Shown: positions 27,355 through 35,120 of the stretch, piece after piece
Numbering within the stretch: the stretch's first letter is position 1
Layout of the letters: every line of letters starts with the position of its first letter
Source: an uncultured Prevotellaceae bacterium
GTDB taxonomy: Bacteria > Bacteroidota > Bacteroidia > Bacteroidales > Bacteroidaceae
DNA length: 64,000 bases
NCBI GenBank assembly: GCA_900315095.1
Contig: OMXS01000001.1
Span: forward strand, 62,001-126,000
Direction of reading: 5' to 3'
The notes under the pieces: model-generated
The model's database searches: none
Told to the model about the DNA's origin: nothing
What the model saw: only the letters and a program-made list of their open reading frames with translations
Made by a program: the position numbers and the translations under genes

Positions 27355-27424
27355 TCTACTTAAGTTCTACTTTGCTTCTACTTTAACTCTACTCGAATTC
27401 TACTTGTGTTCTACCTGATTCTAT
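27355..27424. repeat. TCTAC array phased every 11 bp
   Basis: TCTAC begins at 27355, 27366, 27377, 27388, 27399 and 27410, exactly 11 bp apart. A degenerate TCTAT follows at 27420. Most copies extend to TTCTACTT. Eleven is not a multiple of three, so this is not a coding repeat. The copies face the same side of the helix, as expected for co-operative protein binding. Confidence 0.85.
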
Positions 27425-27480
27425 GACATAATGCTCTAATTTCACCCCTATTATTTCCCATTAGCATGCTTCCCGCCTGC

Positions 27481-27568
27481 CACTTGTGCCTTTTCGGCTT
27501 GTCACTTGTGCCCTTTTGGCATGTCAAAGGTATACTATCCATCTGTCAGAGGTATACATCTCACACGG
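27481..27568. repeat. 22-bp-period tandem array
   Basis: Units at 27481, 27503, 27525 and 27547. The first two share CACTTGTGCC(C)TTTT-GGC, the last two share (A/G)AGGTATAC, and TGTCA recurs at each of the three unit junctions. The block GTGCC(C)TTTTGGCAT also occurs, inverted, in the repeats at 6.0 and 42.5 kb. Confidence 0.7.
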
Positions 27569-27611
27569 CGTTTAAGCACATTTGAACAACCATATATATG
27601 CAAGACATACT

Positions 27612-27730
27612 TATGCGACAACATCTGATGCCATTCGTCCCTTTTGTCGCAAATACAGGCACGTGTCGCCACAAACTACGTAGATTTGCTTTTTATGTGT
27701 TTGTGCGCCACTATTTACACGCTAACTTTG
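27612..27730 (+). promoter_or_regulatory. Regulatory module B: three GCGACA/TGTCGC sites and promoter
   Basis: GCGACA at 27615 and TGTCGC at 27645 and 27664 repeat the 30- and 49-bp spacing of module A. TTTTGTCGCAAAT (27642-27654) is identical in both. The promoter is perfect: TTTG 27700-27703, a 19-bp spacer and TAACTTTG 27723-27730. Confidence 0.82.
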
Positions 27731-27802
27731 CAAACGCAAAAAGGGACAAGCGGCCACAATGGCCAACATTCCTATAAAGTATCATTAAAATAAAGATCGA
27801 AC

Positions 27803-27934
27803 ATGAAGGCAATAAAAGAAATGTCTATCGTTAAGACATTTATCAAGGCTTGGAAGAACATGCGTTTCAGTTCTGCCGATACAGCTAAGTACAACTGTCA
27901 GATGTTTTTTACCGACAGGTATTTCTATTTTTAG
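27803..27934 (+). CDS. Candidate 43-residue peptide, unknown
   Basis: The ATG at 27803 follows the perfect module B promoter by 72 bases, and the frame ends at TAG 27932-27934. The product starts MKAIKEMSIVKTFIKAWKNM, a basic amphipathic helix, and ends in an aromatic tail (NCQMFFTDRYFYF) with a single Cys. There is no signal peptide. A basic leader with an aromatic core suggests a precursor or signalling peptide, or the transcript may be non-coding. It does not resemble the 63-residue peptide, so only the control regions are duplicated. The following 138 bp to the AsmA-like gene has its own promoter. Confidence 0.5.
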   Translation: MKAIKEMSIVKTFIKAWKNMRFSSADTAKYNCQMFFTDRYFYF

Positions 27935-28022
27935 AACAGGAAGTTAGGAGTTTGGAGTTGTTGGAGGCATACCTTAGTGTGTGCTCTTCCAGAAGTTATA
28001 AAGAAAGATAACGGGTGTTTTT

Positions 28023-28054
28023 CTTGATTATGTCAATGAAAATGCTTACCTTTG
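28023..28054 (+). promoter_or_regulatory. Promoter of the AsmA-like gene
   Basis: CTTG at 28023-28026, a 20-bp spacer and TACCTTTG at 28047-28054. The -7 element overlaps the possible TTG codon at 28052, which therefore cannot be the start; ATG at 28073 is used. Confidence 0.68.
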
Positions 28055-28072
28055 ACGCCAAACACTAATCAC

Positions 28073-29920
28073 ATGAAGGCGAATCGCATCTTTCGTATCT
28101 TGAAATGGACTGCGGGCATCATCATTTCTTTGGTGGTGCTCGTTGCCGTTGCTACCCTATTGGCAAACTCTAACTACGTGCAACAACAGCTGCTGAAGAA
28201 AGCAACAAGTTATCTCTCGGAGCGTCTGGGCACCAGCGTAAAGGCAGACAGCGTGAGTGTTAACCTCTTCGTGCCCTCGATGTCGCTCTACGGACTTGAC
28301 ATTGAGGACCAGCAGAAGCGACCAATGCTAAGAATGGGAGAGGCCAGCGCACGCATCACAATTGCAAGCATATGGGAGAAGAGCATCACCATAGAGCACA
28401 TCGAGGCAGACCGGCTGGAGGCAATGATTATAAAGGACAGCCTCGACTCTGCCCCCAACTACCAGTTCCTTGTTGACTCGCTGTCGAAGAAGAAAGATGT
28501 AAATAAGGAAAAGGAAAGCAACGGGAAGACTAAACTAAACATCGACATGCGGGAAGTTACCCTCAATAATGCCCGTTTCAGTTTCCAGCAGGGTGACAAG
28601 AAAAACGAAATATCTCTGGTTATGCTTGACGTGAATGCGAAAGGCGAAGGATATGACGTTAAACTGGACAGTCTACGACTGAAAACCAATAACCACATGC
28701 CACGAAAGAATACCAACCGACCGAATCGAGGATGGTTTGACGCGGGACATCTGGACATCACGGCTTCGCTGGAATGCTCTATCCACACAGCGAAGAAAGA
28801 CACCCTGTCGTTGACTCTCGACAACGCAACAATAAGCGACCGCATCACAGGAATCGACATCAAGGACATGCGCCTCACAGCTACATCTGACATGAAAACG
28901 ATGTGGCTGAAAGACATAGCGCTGAAGCAGGGTTCCACATCGCTCAACATCAGCAGCGCCGCCATAACTCTGCCAAACAAGAAAACAGGAAAGAAACTGG
29001 CATACAAGACAGGCGTAATAACCGGAAACGTGATACTTCGCGACATCGCACGCCCCTTTGCACCCGTGCTGAAGGGGTTCCAACTGCCGCTGAGGCTGAA
29101 AGTACAGATGAGTGGCAACGAAGACATGATGAGGTTCACCAATGTTCGAGTATCAACAACCGACAATCATCTCACCATTGCCGCCAACGGATACATAAAC
29201 AACCTTCGCGTGAAACATGGTTATAAGGTTAGTTTCGATGTCAACAACATGAAGATAAAGCAGGGAACGGCAGAGCGAGTCATCAACCAGTTCCCCGTGA
29301 AGCGCCTCATGATGTCACAACTGCAGAAACTGGGAGATATAACCTACAATGGACACTTCGACGCGGTATGGCGAAACGAGACGTTCATGGGACATCTTGC
29401 CACAGCTTGCGGGCCGTTTGACTTCCATTTCTCCATCGATGACAACAATAAATGGCTGAAGGGCGGCATCAGCACCACAGCATTCCGCCTGGGAACGGCA
29501 TTTGAAATTGCCGACCTTGGCGACGTGGCTTGTCACGCCGACTTCAACGTAGACATTTCAAAGGAGAGAACGGCACTTGCCCGTAAAGACAAGGGAGGCA
29601 AACTGCCCATTGGCTCGGTGTCGGCAACCGTTGACGACAGCAGTTACAAGAAACTGCATGTGAGGAATGTTGATGCCACCATCGACTGCGACGGCAGTAT
29701 TGCAGAGGGCGACATCACGCAACGAGGGAAGCATCGCGACATCTATTGCCACTTCACATATAACCCAAACCTAAGCAAAAGCAAGCTGAAACTGTCGAAA
29801 CCGGGTATCAGTTTCCACAAGAAAGATAAATCCAACGACGAGCAGACGACTGACTCCGTTGGTCAAAAGAAGAAAAAAGGTCTGTTGAGAGGTCTTTTCA
29901 AGAAGAAGTCAAAGGAGTGA
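28073..29920 (+). CDS. AsmA/TamB-like inner-membrane-anchored protein
   Basis: A 615-residue protein with one N-terminal membrane helix (about residues 11-33: WTAGIIISLVVLVAVATLLA). A long periplasmic beta-rich region of AsmA type follows (SERLGTSVKADSVSVNLFVPSMSLYGLDIED), then a Lys/Ser-rich C-terminal tail ending KKGLLRGLFKKKSKE. AsmA-like proteins form hydrophobic grooves that carry phospholipids between membranes. The basic tail is unusual and could contact membrane or nucleic acid if cytoplasmic, but topology places it outside. It is monocistronic. Confidence 0.78.
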   Translation: MKANRIFRILKWTAGIIISLVVLVAVATLLANSNYVQQQLLKKATSYLSERLGTSVKADSVSVNLFVPSMSLYGLDIEDQQKRPMLRMGEASARITIASIWEKSITIEHIEADRLEAMIIKDSLDSAPNYQFLVDSLSKKKDVNKEKESNGKTKLNIDMREVTLNNARFSFQQGDKKNEISLVMLDVNAKGEGYDVKLDSLRLKTNNHMPRKNTNRPNRGWFDAGHLDITASLECSIHTAKKDTLSLTLDNATISDRITGIDIKDMRLTATSDMKTMWLKDIALKQGSTSLNISSAAITLPNKKTGKKLAYKTGVITGNVILRDIARPFAPVLKGFQLPLRLKVQMSGNEDMMRFTNVRVSTTDNHLTIAANGYINNLRVKHGYKVSFDVNNMKIKQGTAERVINQFPVKRLMMSQLQKLGDITYNGHFDAVWRNETFMGHLATACGPFDFHFSIDDNNKWLKGGISTTAFRLGTAFEIADLGDVACHADFNVDISKERTALARKDKGGKLPIGSVSATVDDSSYKKLHVRNVDATIDCDGSIAEGDITQRGKHRDIYCHFTYNPNLSKSKLKLSKPGISFHKKDKSNDEQTTDSVGQKKKKGLLRGLFKKKSKE

Positions 29921-29972
29921 ATATCTTCCACATGCATAACATTTTCCATCTGCATGGAATTTAATGCAAACA

Positions 29973-30004
29973 TTTGGACATAAAGGAAAAATAGACTATC
30001 TTTG
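29973..30004 (+). promoter_or_regulatory. Promoter of glf
   Basis: TTTG at 29973-29976, a 20-bp spacer and TATCTTTG at 29997-30004, 20 bp before the ATG. Confidence 0.75.
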
Positions 30005-30024
30005 CAAACAAAAACACAGAGCAA

Positions 30025-31155
30025 ATGAAACACTATGACTATCTTATTGTCGGTGCAGGTCTTTTCGGATGTGTCTTTGCATACAGAGCAAAGCAGGCAG
30101 GAAAGAAATGCCTGGTAATAGACAAGCGTAATCATCTTGGAGGAAATCTTTATTGTGAACAGGTAGAAGGAATTAATGTGCATAAATATGGCGCACACAT
30201 ATTTCACACATCAAACAAACAAGTGTGGGACTTCGTGAACTCTATCGTTGAGTTCAACCGTTACACAAACTCTCCCGTTGCCAACTATCAAGGCACATTG
30301 TATAACCTGCCGTTCAACATGAACACGTTCTATCAGATGTGGGGCGTCACCACTCCTGAGGCAGCACGACAGAAGATCGAAGAACAGCGGCAGGCTGTAG
30401 TGGAGCAGATGAAGGCAGAGGGAAAGAGCGAACCACAGAATCTGGAGGAACAAGCGCTGATGCTGGTGGGCAACGACATCTATGAGCGTCTCATCAAAGG
30501 GTACACCGAAAAACAATGGGGCCGCAAGTGCACCGAACTGCCAGCATTCATTATCAAGAGACTTCCTGTACGTTTCGTTTTCGACAACAACTATTTCAAC
30601 GACAAATACCAGGGCATTCCTATCGGCGGATATAACAAACTGACCGAAGGACTGCTGGATGGTGTTGAGACAAAAACTGGCGCCGATTTCTTTGAAAACC
30701 GTGAATACTGGGAATCGGTTGCCGATAAGATTGTCTTCACCGGCAGCATCGACCAGTTCTTCGACTATTGCTACGGCAAACTGGAATACCGCACCGTAAG
30801 TTTCGAGCAAGAAACAATCGACACTCCAAACTATCAGGGCAACGCTGTGGTGAACTATACCGAGGCAGAGATACCATACACCCGCATTATCGAACACAAG
30901 CATTTCGAGATGTTCGGGCAACAAGTATATGACGTTCCTCGCACCGTGATATCACGCGAGTATTCAACAAAATGGGACATGGGCAAGGAACCTTACTATC
31001 CTGTTAACGACGAGCGCAACAACCAGTTGGCAGAAAAATACCGTCAGTTGGGCGCTACGAAGAAGAACGTCATCTTCGGTGGCCGTCTGGCAGAGTACAA
31101 ATATTACGACATGGCGCCGATAGTGGAAAAGGTGCTCAATATGAGTATTTCTTAG
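30025..31155 (+). CDS. glf: UDP-galactopyranose mutase
   Basis: A flavoenzyme that converts UDP-Galp to UDP-Galf, the donor for galactofuranose in surface glycans. It has 376 residues. The FAD fingerprint YLIVGAGLFGCVFAYRAKQ is near the N-terminus. Conserved blocks follow: HLGGNLYCEQVEGINVHKYGAHIFHTSNK, YTEKQWGRKC and FVFDNNYFNDKYQGIPIGGYNKL. The late VYDVPRTVISREYS and GRLAEYKYYDM segments carry substrate- and FAD-binding Arg and Tyr residues. It heads a glycan cluster with licD and two nearby transferases. Confidence 0.95.
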   Translation: MKHYDYLIVGAGLFGCVFAYRAKQAGKKCLVIDKRNHLGGNLYCEQVEGINVHKYGAHIFHTSNKQVWDFVNSIVEFNRYTNSPVANYQGTLYNLPFNMNTFYQMWGVTTPEAARQKIEEQRQAVVEQMKAEGKSEPQNLEEQALMLVGNDIYERLIKGYTEKQWGRKCTELPAFIIKRLPVRFVFDNNYFNDKYQGIPIGGYNKLTEGLLDGVETKTGADFFENREYWESVADKIVFTGSIDQFFDYCYGKLEYRTVSFEQETIDTPNYQGNAVVNYTEAEIPYTRIIEHKHFEMFGQQVYDVPRTVISREYSTKWDMGKEPYYPVNDERNNQLAEKYRQLGATKKNVIFGGRLAEYKYYDMAPIVEKVLNMSIS

Positions 31156-31203
31156 AAACATGCTTCCCGTGACAGTCAATTCTATAAAAGAATATTATAA
31201 ATA

Positions 31204-32154
31204 ATGATTGAACTAAATATAGACCTTCCTGACGGTTTCCTTGATGAGGAAGACCGAGGCGGGTATGTCGTGCCTGCAGAGATGAAACAGGTGTGGGCAA
31301 TACAAATGGACCTTCTCACACAACTCATCAATGTGTGCCAGCAGAACGACATAAAGATGTGGGTGGGAGGCGGCACTCTTCTTGGAACCATTCGCCATCA
31401 CGGGTATATTCCCTGGGACGATGATATTGATGTGATGATGCTGCGTGAAGACTATGACAAACTGATGGCAATAGGCAAAGACGCATTCGAGCACCCATAC
31501 TTCTTTCAGAATGCTTATACCGACTCTGGTTATTCACTCGGCCACGCACAGTTGCGCAACAGTCTGACAGCAGCAATACGTCCGGCAGACTCTTTCAAGT
31601 TATACAATCAAGGCATTTTCATCGACATTTTCGTACTAGATGCTGTCCCCGAAGACCCAGCGCTGAGAGTGTCTACGATTAAGGAAAGCAACCGCATCAG
31701 GCGATTCCTTAAGGCCAGAGACACCAATATCCTTTATTCTGGAAGGTTTACGCTTATTGGCAGGAAACTGAAAGCACGCCGTGCGGTAAAGAAACAAGGG
31801 TGGGGAAATATCTACCGAAAGAGTGAAGACATTTTGCGCAGCGTTTCCTTTGATAACTGCCGCTATGTTGCCGTACGCTCATTTACAGGCGACGAGTTCC
31901 TGTTTGACAAGCATATATTTGATGAAACCATATGGGTTGACTTCGAGCATATCAAAGTGCCTGTACCGAAGAATTATCATGAGTTTCTGACTGCGCAGTA
32001 TGGTAGCAACTATATGACGCCACGGCACGATTCAACCAACCACGGAGAACTTATTTTCGACACCTCGCGTAGTTATAAAGAGGTTCTCCCAGAAGTGAGA
32101 AAAGCGTTTAAGCACTCCCTGCTTAAACGACTATGGCATAAGATTTCAAAATAA
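31204..32154 (+). CDS. LicD family phosphotransferase
   Basis: A 316-residue protein of the LicD/fukutin nucleotidyltransferase fold. LicD proteins transfer phosphocholine, ribitol phosphate or related groups to glycans. The hallmark GGGTLLGTIRHHGYIPWDDDIDVMM (from about residue 57) holds the catalytic Gly motif and the Asp-x-Asp metal site, and HDSTNHGELIFD is near the C-terminus. It lies 48 bp after glf on the same strand. It could add a phosphate-linked substituent to the galactofuranose-containing glycan, which is inference. Confidence 0.88.
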   Translation: MIELNIDLPDGFLDEEDRGGYVVPAEMKQVWAIQMDLLTQLINVCQQNDIKMWVGGGTLLGTIRHHGYIPWDDDIDVMMLREDYDKLMAIGKDAFEHPYFFQNAYTDSGYSLGHAQLRNSLTAAIRPADSFKLYNQGIFIDIFVLDAVPEDPALRVSTIKESNRIRRFLKARDTNILYSGRFTLIGRKLKARRAVKKQGWGNIYRKSEDILRSVSFDNCRYVAVRSFTGDEFLFDKHIFDETIWVDFEHIKVPVPKNYHEFLTAQYGSNYMTPRHDSTNHGELIFDTSRSYKEVLPEVRKAFKHSLLKRLWHKISK

Positions 32155-32159
32155 CAAAC

Positions 32160-32199
32160 GACGGTATCAATAACAACCAAGACGCTCATTGATACCGTC
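32160..32199. terminator. Bidirectional hairpin between licD-like and GT2 genes
   Basis: A perfect 12-bp stem GACGGTATCAAT (32160-32171) / ATTGATACCGTC (32188-32199). It lies just after the licD-like stop and overlaps the last codons of the convergent GT2 gene. T runs are short, so termination may be partial. Confidence 0.65.
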
Positions 32200-33081
32200 T
32201 TTGTATGCTGACCACAGGTTACCGATGTCCTTCCAACTATAACCGCGGCGACTGATAGTGAGCCATAAGGCTGTGGCAAGATAGCCAATGAGACTGGTTA
32301 GCGTACGAACATAACGCACACCGAACGTTGTTCCATAATGATGGTTGAAATAAGCGGAGTTGCGCACCTGATAACGCCGCTTCCATTTCTTCTTCTTTTG
32401 TTTCTCTGCCCATGTGTCGTCGGAGAAAAACTTCTCCTTCTGCATGATGGCATCGGGAACATACACCACACGGAACCCAGCCCTCACGGCACGCAGGCTA
32501 TAGTCGGTATCATCATAGAAAATGAACAGGTCTTTGTTAGGGAAACCTATGCTCTCAACCACCTCACGTCTTATCAGCGGTCCTTCGAACACCATTCCCT
32601 CTATGTCAACAGGCTCTTTAACATCGACAGTAAGCCTCCCCTGATGCATAGAGGCAAAAGTGTGAGTGGTGTCTATCTTACGGCACTCGTTGACAAACAC
32701 CTCACCTGCCTGTATGCGGCGTGGACAAAGTATGCCGATGGAGGGTTGAGCGGCGTTTGCCTCTTGCTTGAGAGCTACCTTAAGTAATTCCGACAAACAG
32801 TCAGGCTCAGGAAAGACATCATCGTCCATGCACCATATCCAGTCGGCACCATCCTCATAGGCATGCTTGATGCCCGTATAGAAACCGCCTGAACCACCGA
32901 CATTAGACTGTGTGATGACCTCAATGCCCGTCTGTTTGGCTAGCCATTGGTCTGTGCCGTCTGTGGAACCATTGTTAACAACCACTATTGATGACAGCGC
33001 AGGGATGTCTTTTAGGCATCCTATGACACGCTTCAGCAGTTCTTTCCTGTTATATGTAACAACGACAGCAGTTATCTTCAT
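32167..33081 (-). CDS. Family 2 glycosyltransferase (galactofuranosyl/rhamnosyl-transferase type)
   Basis: A 304-residue GT-A enzyme. The N-terminal ITAVVVTYNRKELLKRVI and VVVNNGSTDGTDQWL form the nucleotide-binding part, and WIWCMDDDVFPEPDCL contains the DDD metal-binding motif. The IFYDDTDYSLR block matches the acceptor region of GlfT1/rhamnosyltransferase-type GT2 enzymes. Proximity to glf suggests UDP-Galf as donor, but rhamnose donors cannot be excluded. Its start is 12 bp beyond the next gene's stop, in an apparent three-gene minus-strand unit. Confidence 0.85.
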   Translation of the reverse strand: MKITAVVVTYNRKELLKRVIGCLKDIPALSSIVVVNNGSTDGTDQWLAKQTGIEVITQSNVGGSGGFYTGIKHAYEDGADWIWCMDDDVFPEPDCLSELLKVALKQEANAAQPSIGILCPRRIQAGEVFVNECRKIDTTHTFASMHQGRLTVDVKEPVDIEGMVFEGPLIRREVVESIGFPNKDLFIFYDDTDYSLRAVRAGFRVVYVPDAIMQKEKFFSDDTWAEKQKKKKWKRRYQVRNSAYFNHHYGTTFGVRYVRTLTSLIGYLATALWLTISRRGYSWKDIGNLWSAYKDGINERLGCY

Positions 33082-33093
33082 CGCTCTCCTTTC

Positions 33094-34134
33094 TTATTGA
33101 AGTTCACTTATTGCACTCTCAACGGCAGCCTTGAGGAACGCGCCGTTCTTCAGTCGGTTGCTGAGTTCACGCACATTTCGGCGCATTGTCTCTATTCGCT
33201 CTCGCTTCAGGGAGGGCAGCAACTCCTGCAATTGCTCTATGGAGTCGATGCAAAAACCTACGTCTTCACGCTCGATGATAGAGGCAACGGCCGCTTGTCG
33301 CCAGATAATGATAGGCAATCCGGCTCGCAAATAGAACGAAACCTTATGCGGGGAGTTATATCTGAGATATTCGCCGAAGTTTCCTGTACAACTCTCTGTA
33401 CTATCACCATCCCACACAAGACCGAAGTCGGCATCAACGTTACTGATGAAATCGTCGGCTGGCAGGAATCCATGAAATATTACCTGCGGGTTATCCTGCA
33501 TCTGTGGCAACCCGCCTCGATTGCCGAAAACATGCAACTGATAAGGCAACATCGACTTTGCCATTTCAAGCATAAAGGCATTCTTGCGCATCGACAGCGC
33601 ACCAGCATACACAATCCGCACAGTTCCTTCCTCGTTCCTCTTTTCTTTCGACTCACTATTAGAACGGTAGTCGAAAAGGCCGAGCGAACCAGTAGGCTTG
33701 CGGAAACCGTGATCTATAAGCCATTGTCTCATCACCTCGTTAGACGCAATGACATAATCGGTATTCATCAAACGTCTGATCTCCTTCTCCACCGTGAGTC
33801 TCTTGCGGCGGAATGAGCCGAGATCGTGAATCAACGTTATTGTCTTGGCTCCACGCCAGCGTGCTATGCGACAGATGAAAGAGAAATATTTCTTATGCGG
33901 ATACTGCAATACAATACGGTCTCCCTTACGCACAGAACAAACATAACGCGCGATTCCCGCCAAATCCACGAAAAAAGCAGCGATTTTGTTGCGGTGACCT
34001 GTGCGTTTGTTGGCTATATTCACCGCCCCCATCAGCGCCAAGGTGTCCTCGTTGTCGGTCTTGGCCTTATTTCCAGAACCGTCTGTGCTTGGGTAGTTTT
34101 TTGAGAGATAACAAAGTCTTTCCATAGTACTCAT
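33094..34134 (-). CDS. GT4-like transferase resembling beta-1,6-galactofuranosyltransferases
   Basis: A 346-residue GT-B protein without a sharp N-terminal signature. Features include GDRIVLQYPHKKYFSFICRIARWRG and TLIHDLGSFRRKR, the middle IVYAGALSMRKNAFML and the donor-side FGEYLRYNSPHKVSFYLRAGLPIIIW. This pattern fits the WbbI-like galactofuranosyltransferase group, consistent with glf nearby. The start at 34134 overlaps the kinase gene stop by four bases (ATGA), which favours it over the Met at 34125. Confidence 0.78.
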   Translation of the reverse strand: MSTMERLCYLSKNYPSTDGSGNKAKTDNEDTLALMGAVNIANKRTGHRNKIAAFFVDLAGIARYVCSVRKGDRIVLQYPHKKYFSFICRIARWRGAKTITLIHDLGSFRRKRLTVEKEIRRLMNTDYVIASNEVMRQWLIDHGFRKPTGSLGLFDYRSNSESKEKRNEEGTVRIVYAGALSMRKNAFMLEMAKSMLPYQLHVFGNRGGLPQMQDNPQVIFHGFLPADDFISNVDADFGLVWDGDSTESCTGNFGEYLRYNSPHKVSFYLRAGLPIIIWRQAAVASIIEREDVGFCIDSIEQLQELLPSLKRERIETMRRNVRELSNRLKNGAFLKAAVESAISELQ

Positions 34135-34892
34135 TCTTCTATCTTAAACGGTAGACCGTCCTTGTTCTTGTAGTGTCGCCAGAAGTTGCGACGCAGTCGC
34201 ATCACCACTTCTTCGCATGTAGCTGCATCAAAGCCTCGTGCCAAAGCGTAACTGCGCACCATTATACTGATAAGTTCGCGCGAGCCCCACATCTTCTTCA
34301 GGTTTTCGCAGCCCTCAAGCATGCTCACCTCCTTATCAAAACGCATGCGGTTGATGTCAACAAGGCAGAAATGGAAGATGCCATGAGAGTCTTGTTTCCA
34401 CAATATGTTACCAGGAGTGTAGTCAAGATGCATTATGCGTGCATCGTGTATTCGCGCCGAGTACTGCCCCAAAGCCTCCATTAGCGGGGCATAGTCGCTA
34501 GTCTTACCGTTCGCCACTTCATACATCGTGTGCCCATAATCGCATTGGATGCTCACAAAAAAGGAGTAACCCAGTATGCCGCCGTTGCGTTGCTCTATGT
34601 AAGCCACCGGTTCTGGAGTGTCGATACCCGCCGCCTGCAACCGCTCGGGATACTCGAAAGCACGCTTCCCCTTGGCCTTGCGTACGCCGAGTGAATAGAT
34701 GAAAGAGTTTGGGAATCGCGGCTTGTGATAGCGTTTCACGTTAAGCGTCAGCCCTCCAGGAGCATCCATCACCTTGATTACGTTGCGCAGGTTGTATATT
34801 TCACGTCCCCCGCTCTCGAACCTTTCGGGCAGAGTCTTGAGCCACTCTCGCAAACCCTCGTACTTTGGGTTAATGCGGATAGTTGTTTTCAT
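34131..34892 (-). CDS. Lipopolysaccharide kinase (Kdo/WaaP) family protein
   Basis: A 253-residue protein-kinase-like fold that phosphorylates LPS core sugars in this family. The catalytic loop is HLDYTPGNILW (Asp, Asn) and the metal-binding Asp is in FCLVDINRMRF. An N-terminal Lys region (GLTLNVKRYHKP) is the likely ATP-binding lysine. It is first in the unit kinase-GT4-GT2. A -7-like TATATTTG (34898-34905) ends only five bases before the ATG, implying a leaderless transcript. Confidence 0.82.
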   Translation of the reverse strand: MKTTIRINPKYEGLREWLKTLPERFESGGREIYNLRNVIKVMDAPGGLTLNVKRYHKPRFPNSFIYSLGVRKAKGKRAFEYPERLQAAGIDTPEPVAYIEQRNGGILGYSFFVSIQCDYGHTMYEVANGKTSDYAPLMEALGQYSARIHDARIMHLDYTPGNILWKQDSHGIFHFCLVDINRMRFDKEVSMLEGCENLKKMWGSRELISIMVRSYALARGFDAATCEEVVMRLRRNFWRHYKNKDGLPFKIEE

Positions 34893-34924
34893 GGGTGCAA
34901 ATATACGAAAAAAAAATTATAAAG

Positions 34925-35112
34925 GAGAATGTAAAATGGAGAATGTAGAATGGAGAATTATGATTACTTTCTTTAATGCAGAATGTAAAATGTAAAATGT
35001 AGAATTATGATAGCCTTTCAAGAACGTGCCCATAGAGCCAAACCACTAGTTGTAATCATAATTCTCCATTTTACATTATCCATTCTACATTATCATATCC
35101 ATTCTACATTAT
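34925..35112. repeat. Inverted repeat of AATGTAAAATGGAGAATG type
   Basis: Several copies of GAATGTAAAATGGAGAAT-like phrases at 34927-35008 face ATTCTCCATTTTACATTAT- and ATTCTACATTA-like phrases at 35060-35112. They form a large weak hairpin in the gap between the kinase gene and the Crp-like gene. No coding potential is visible. Confidence 0.7.
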
Positions 35113-35120
35113 AAATAGAA

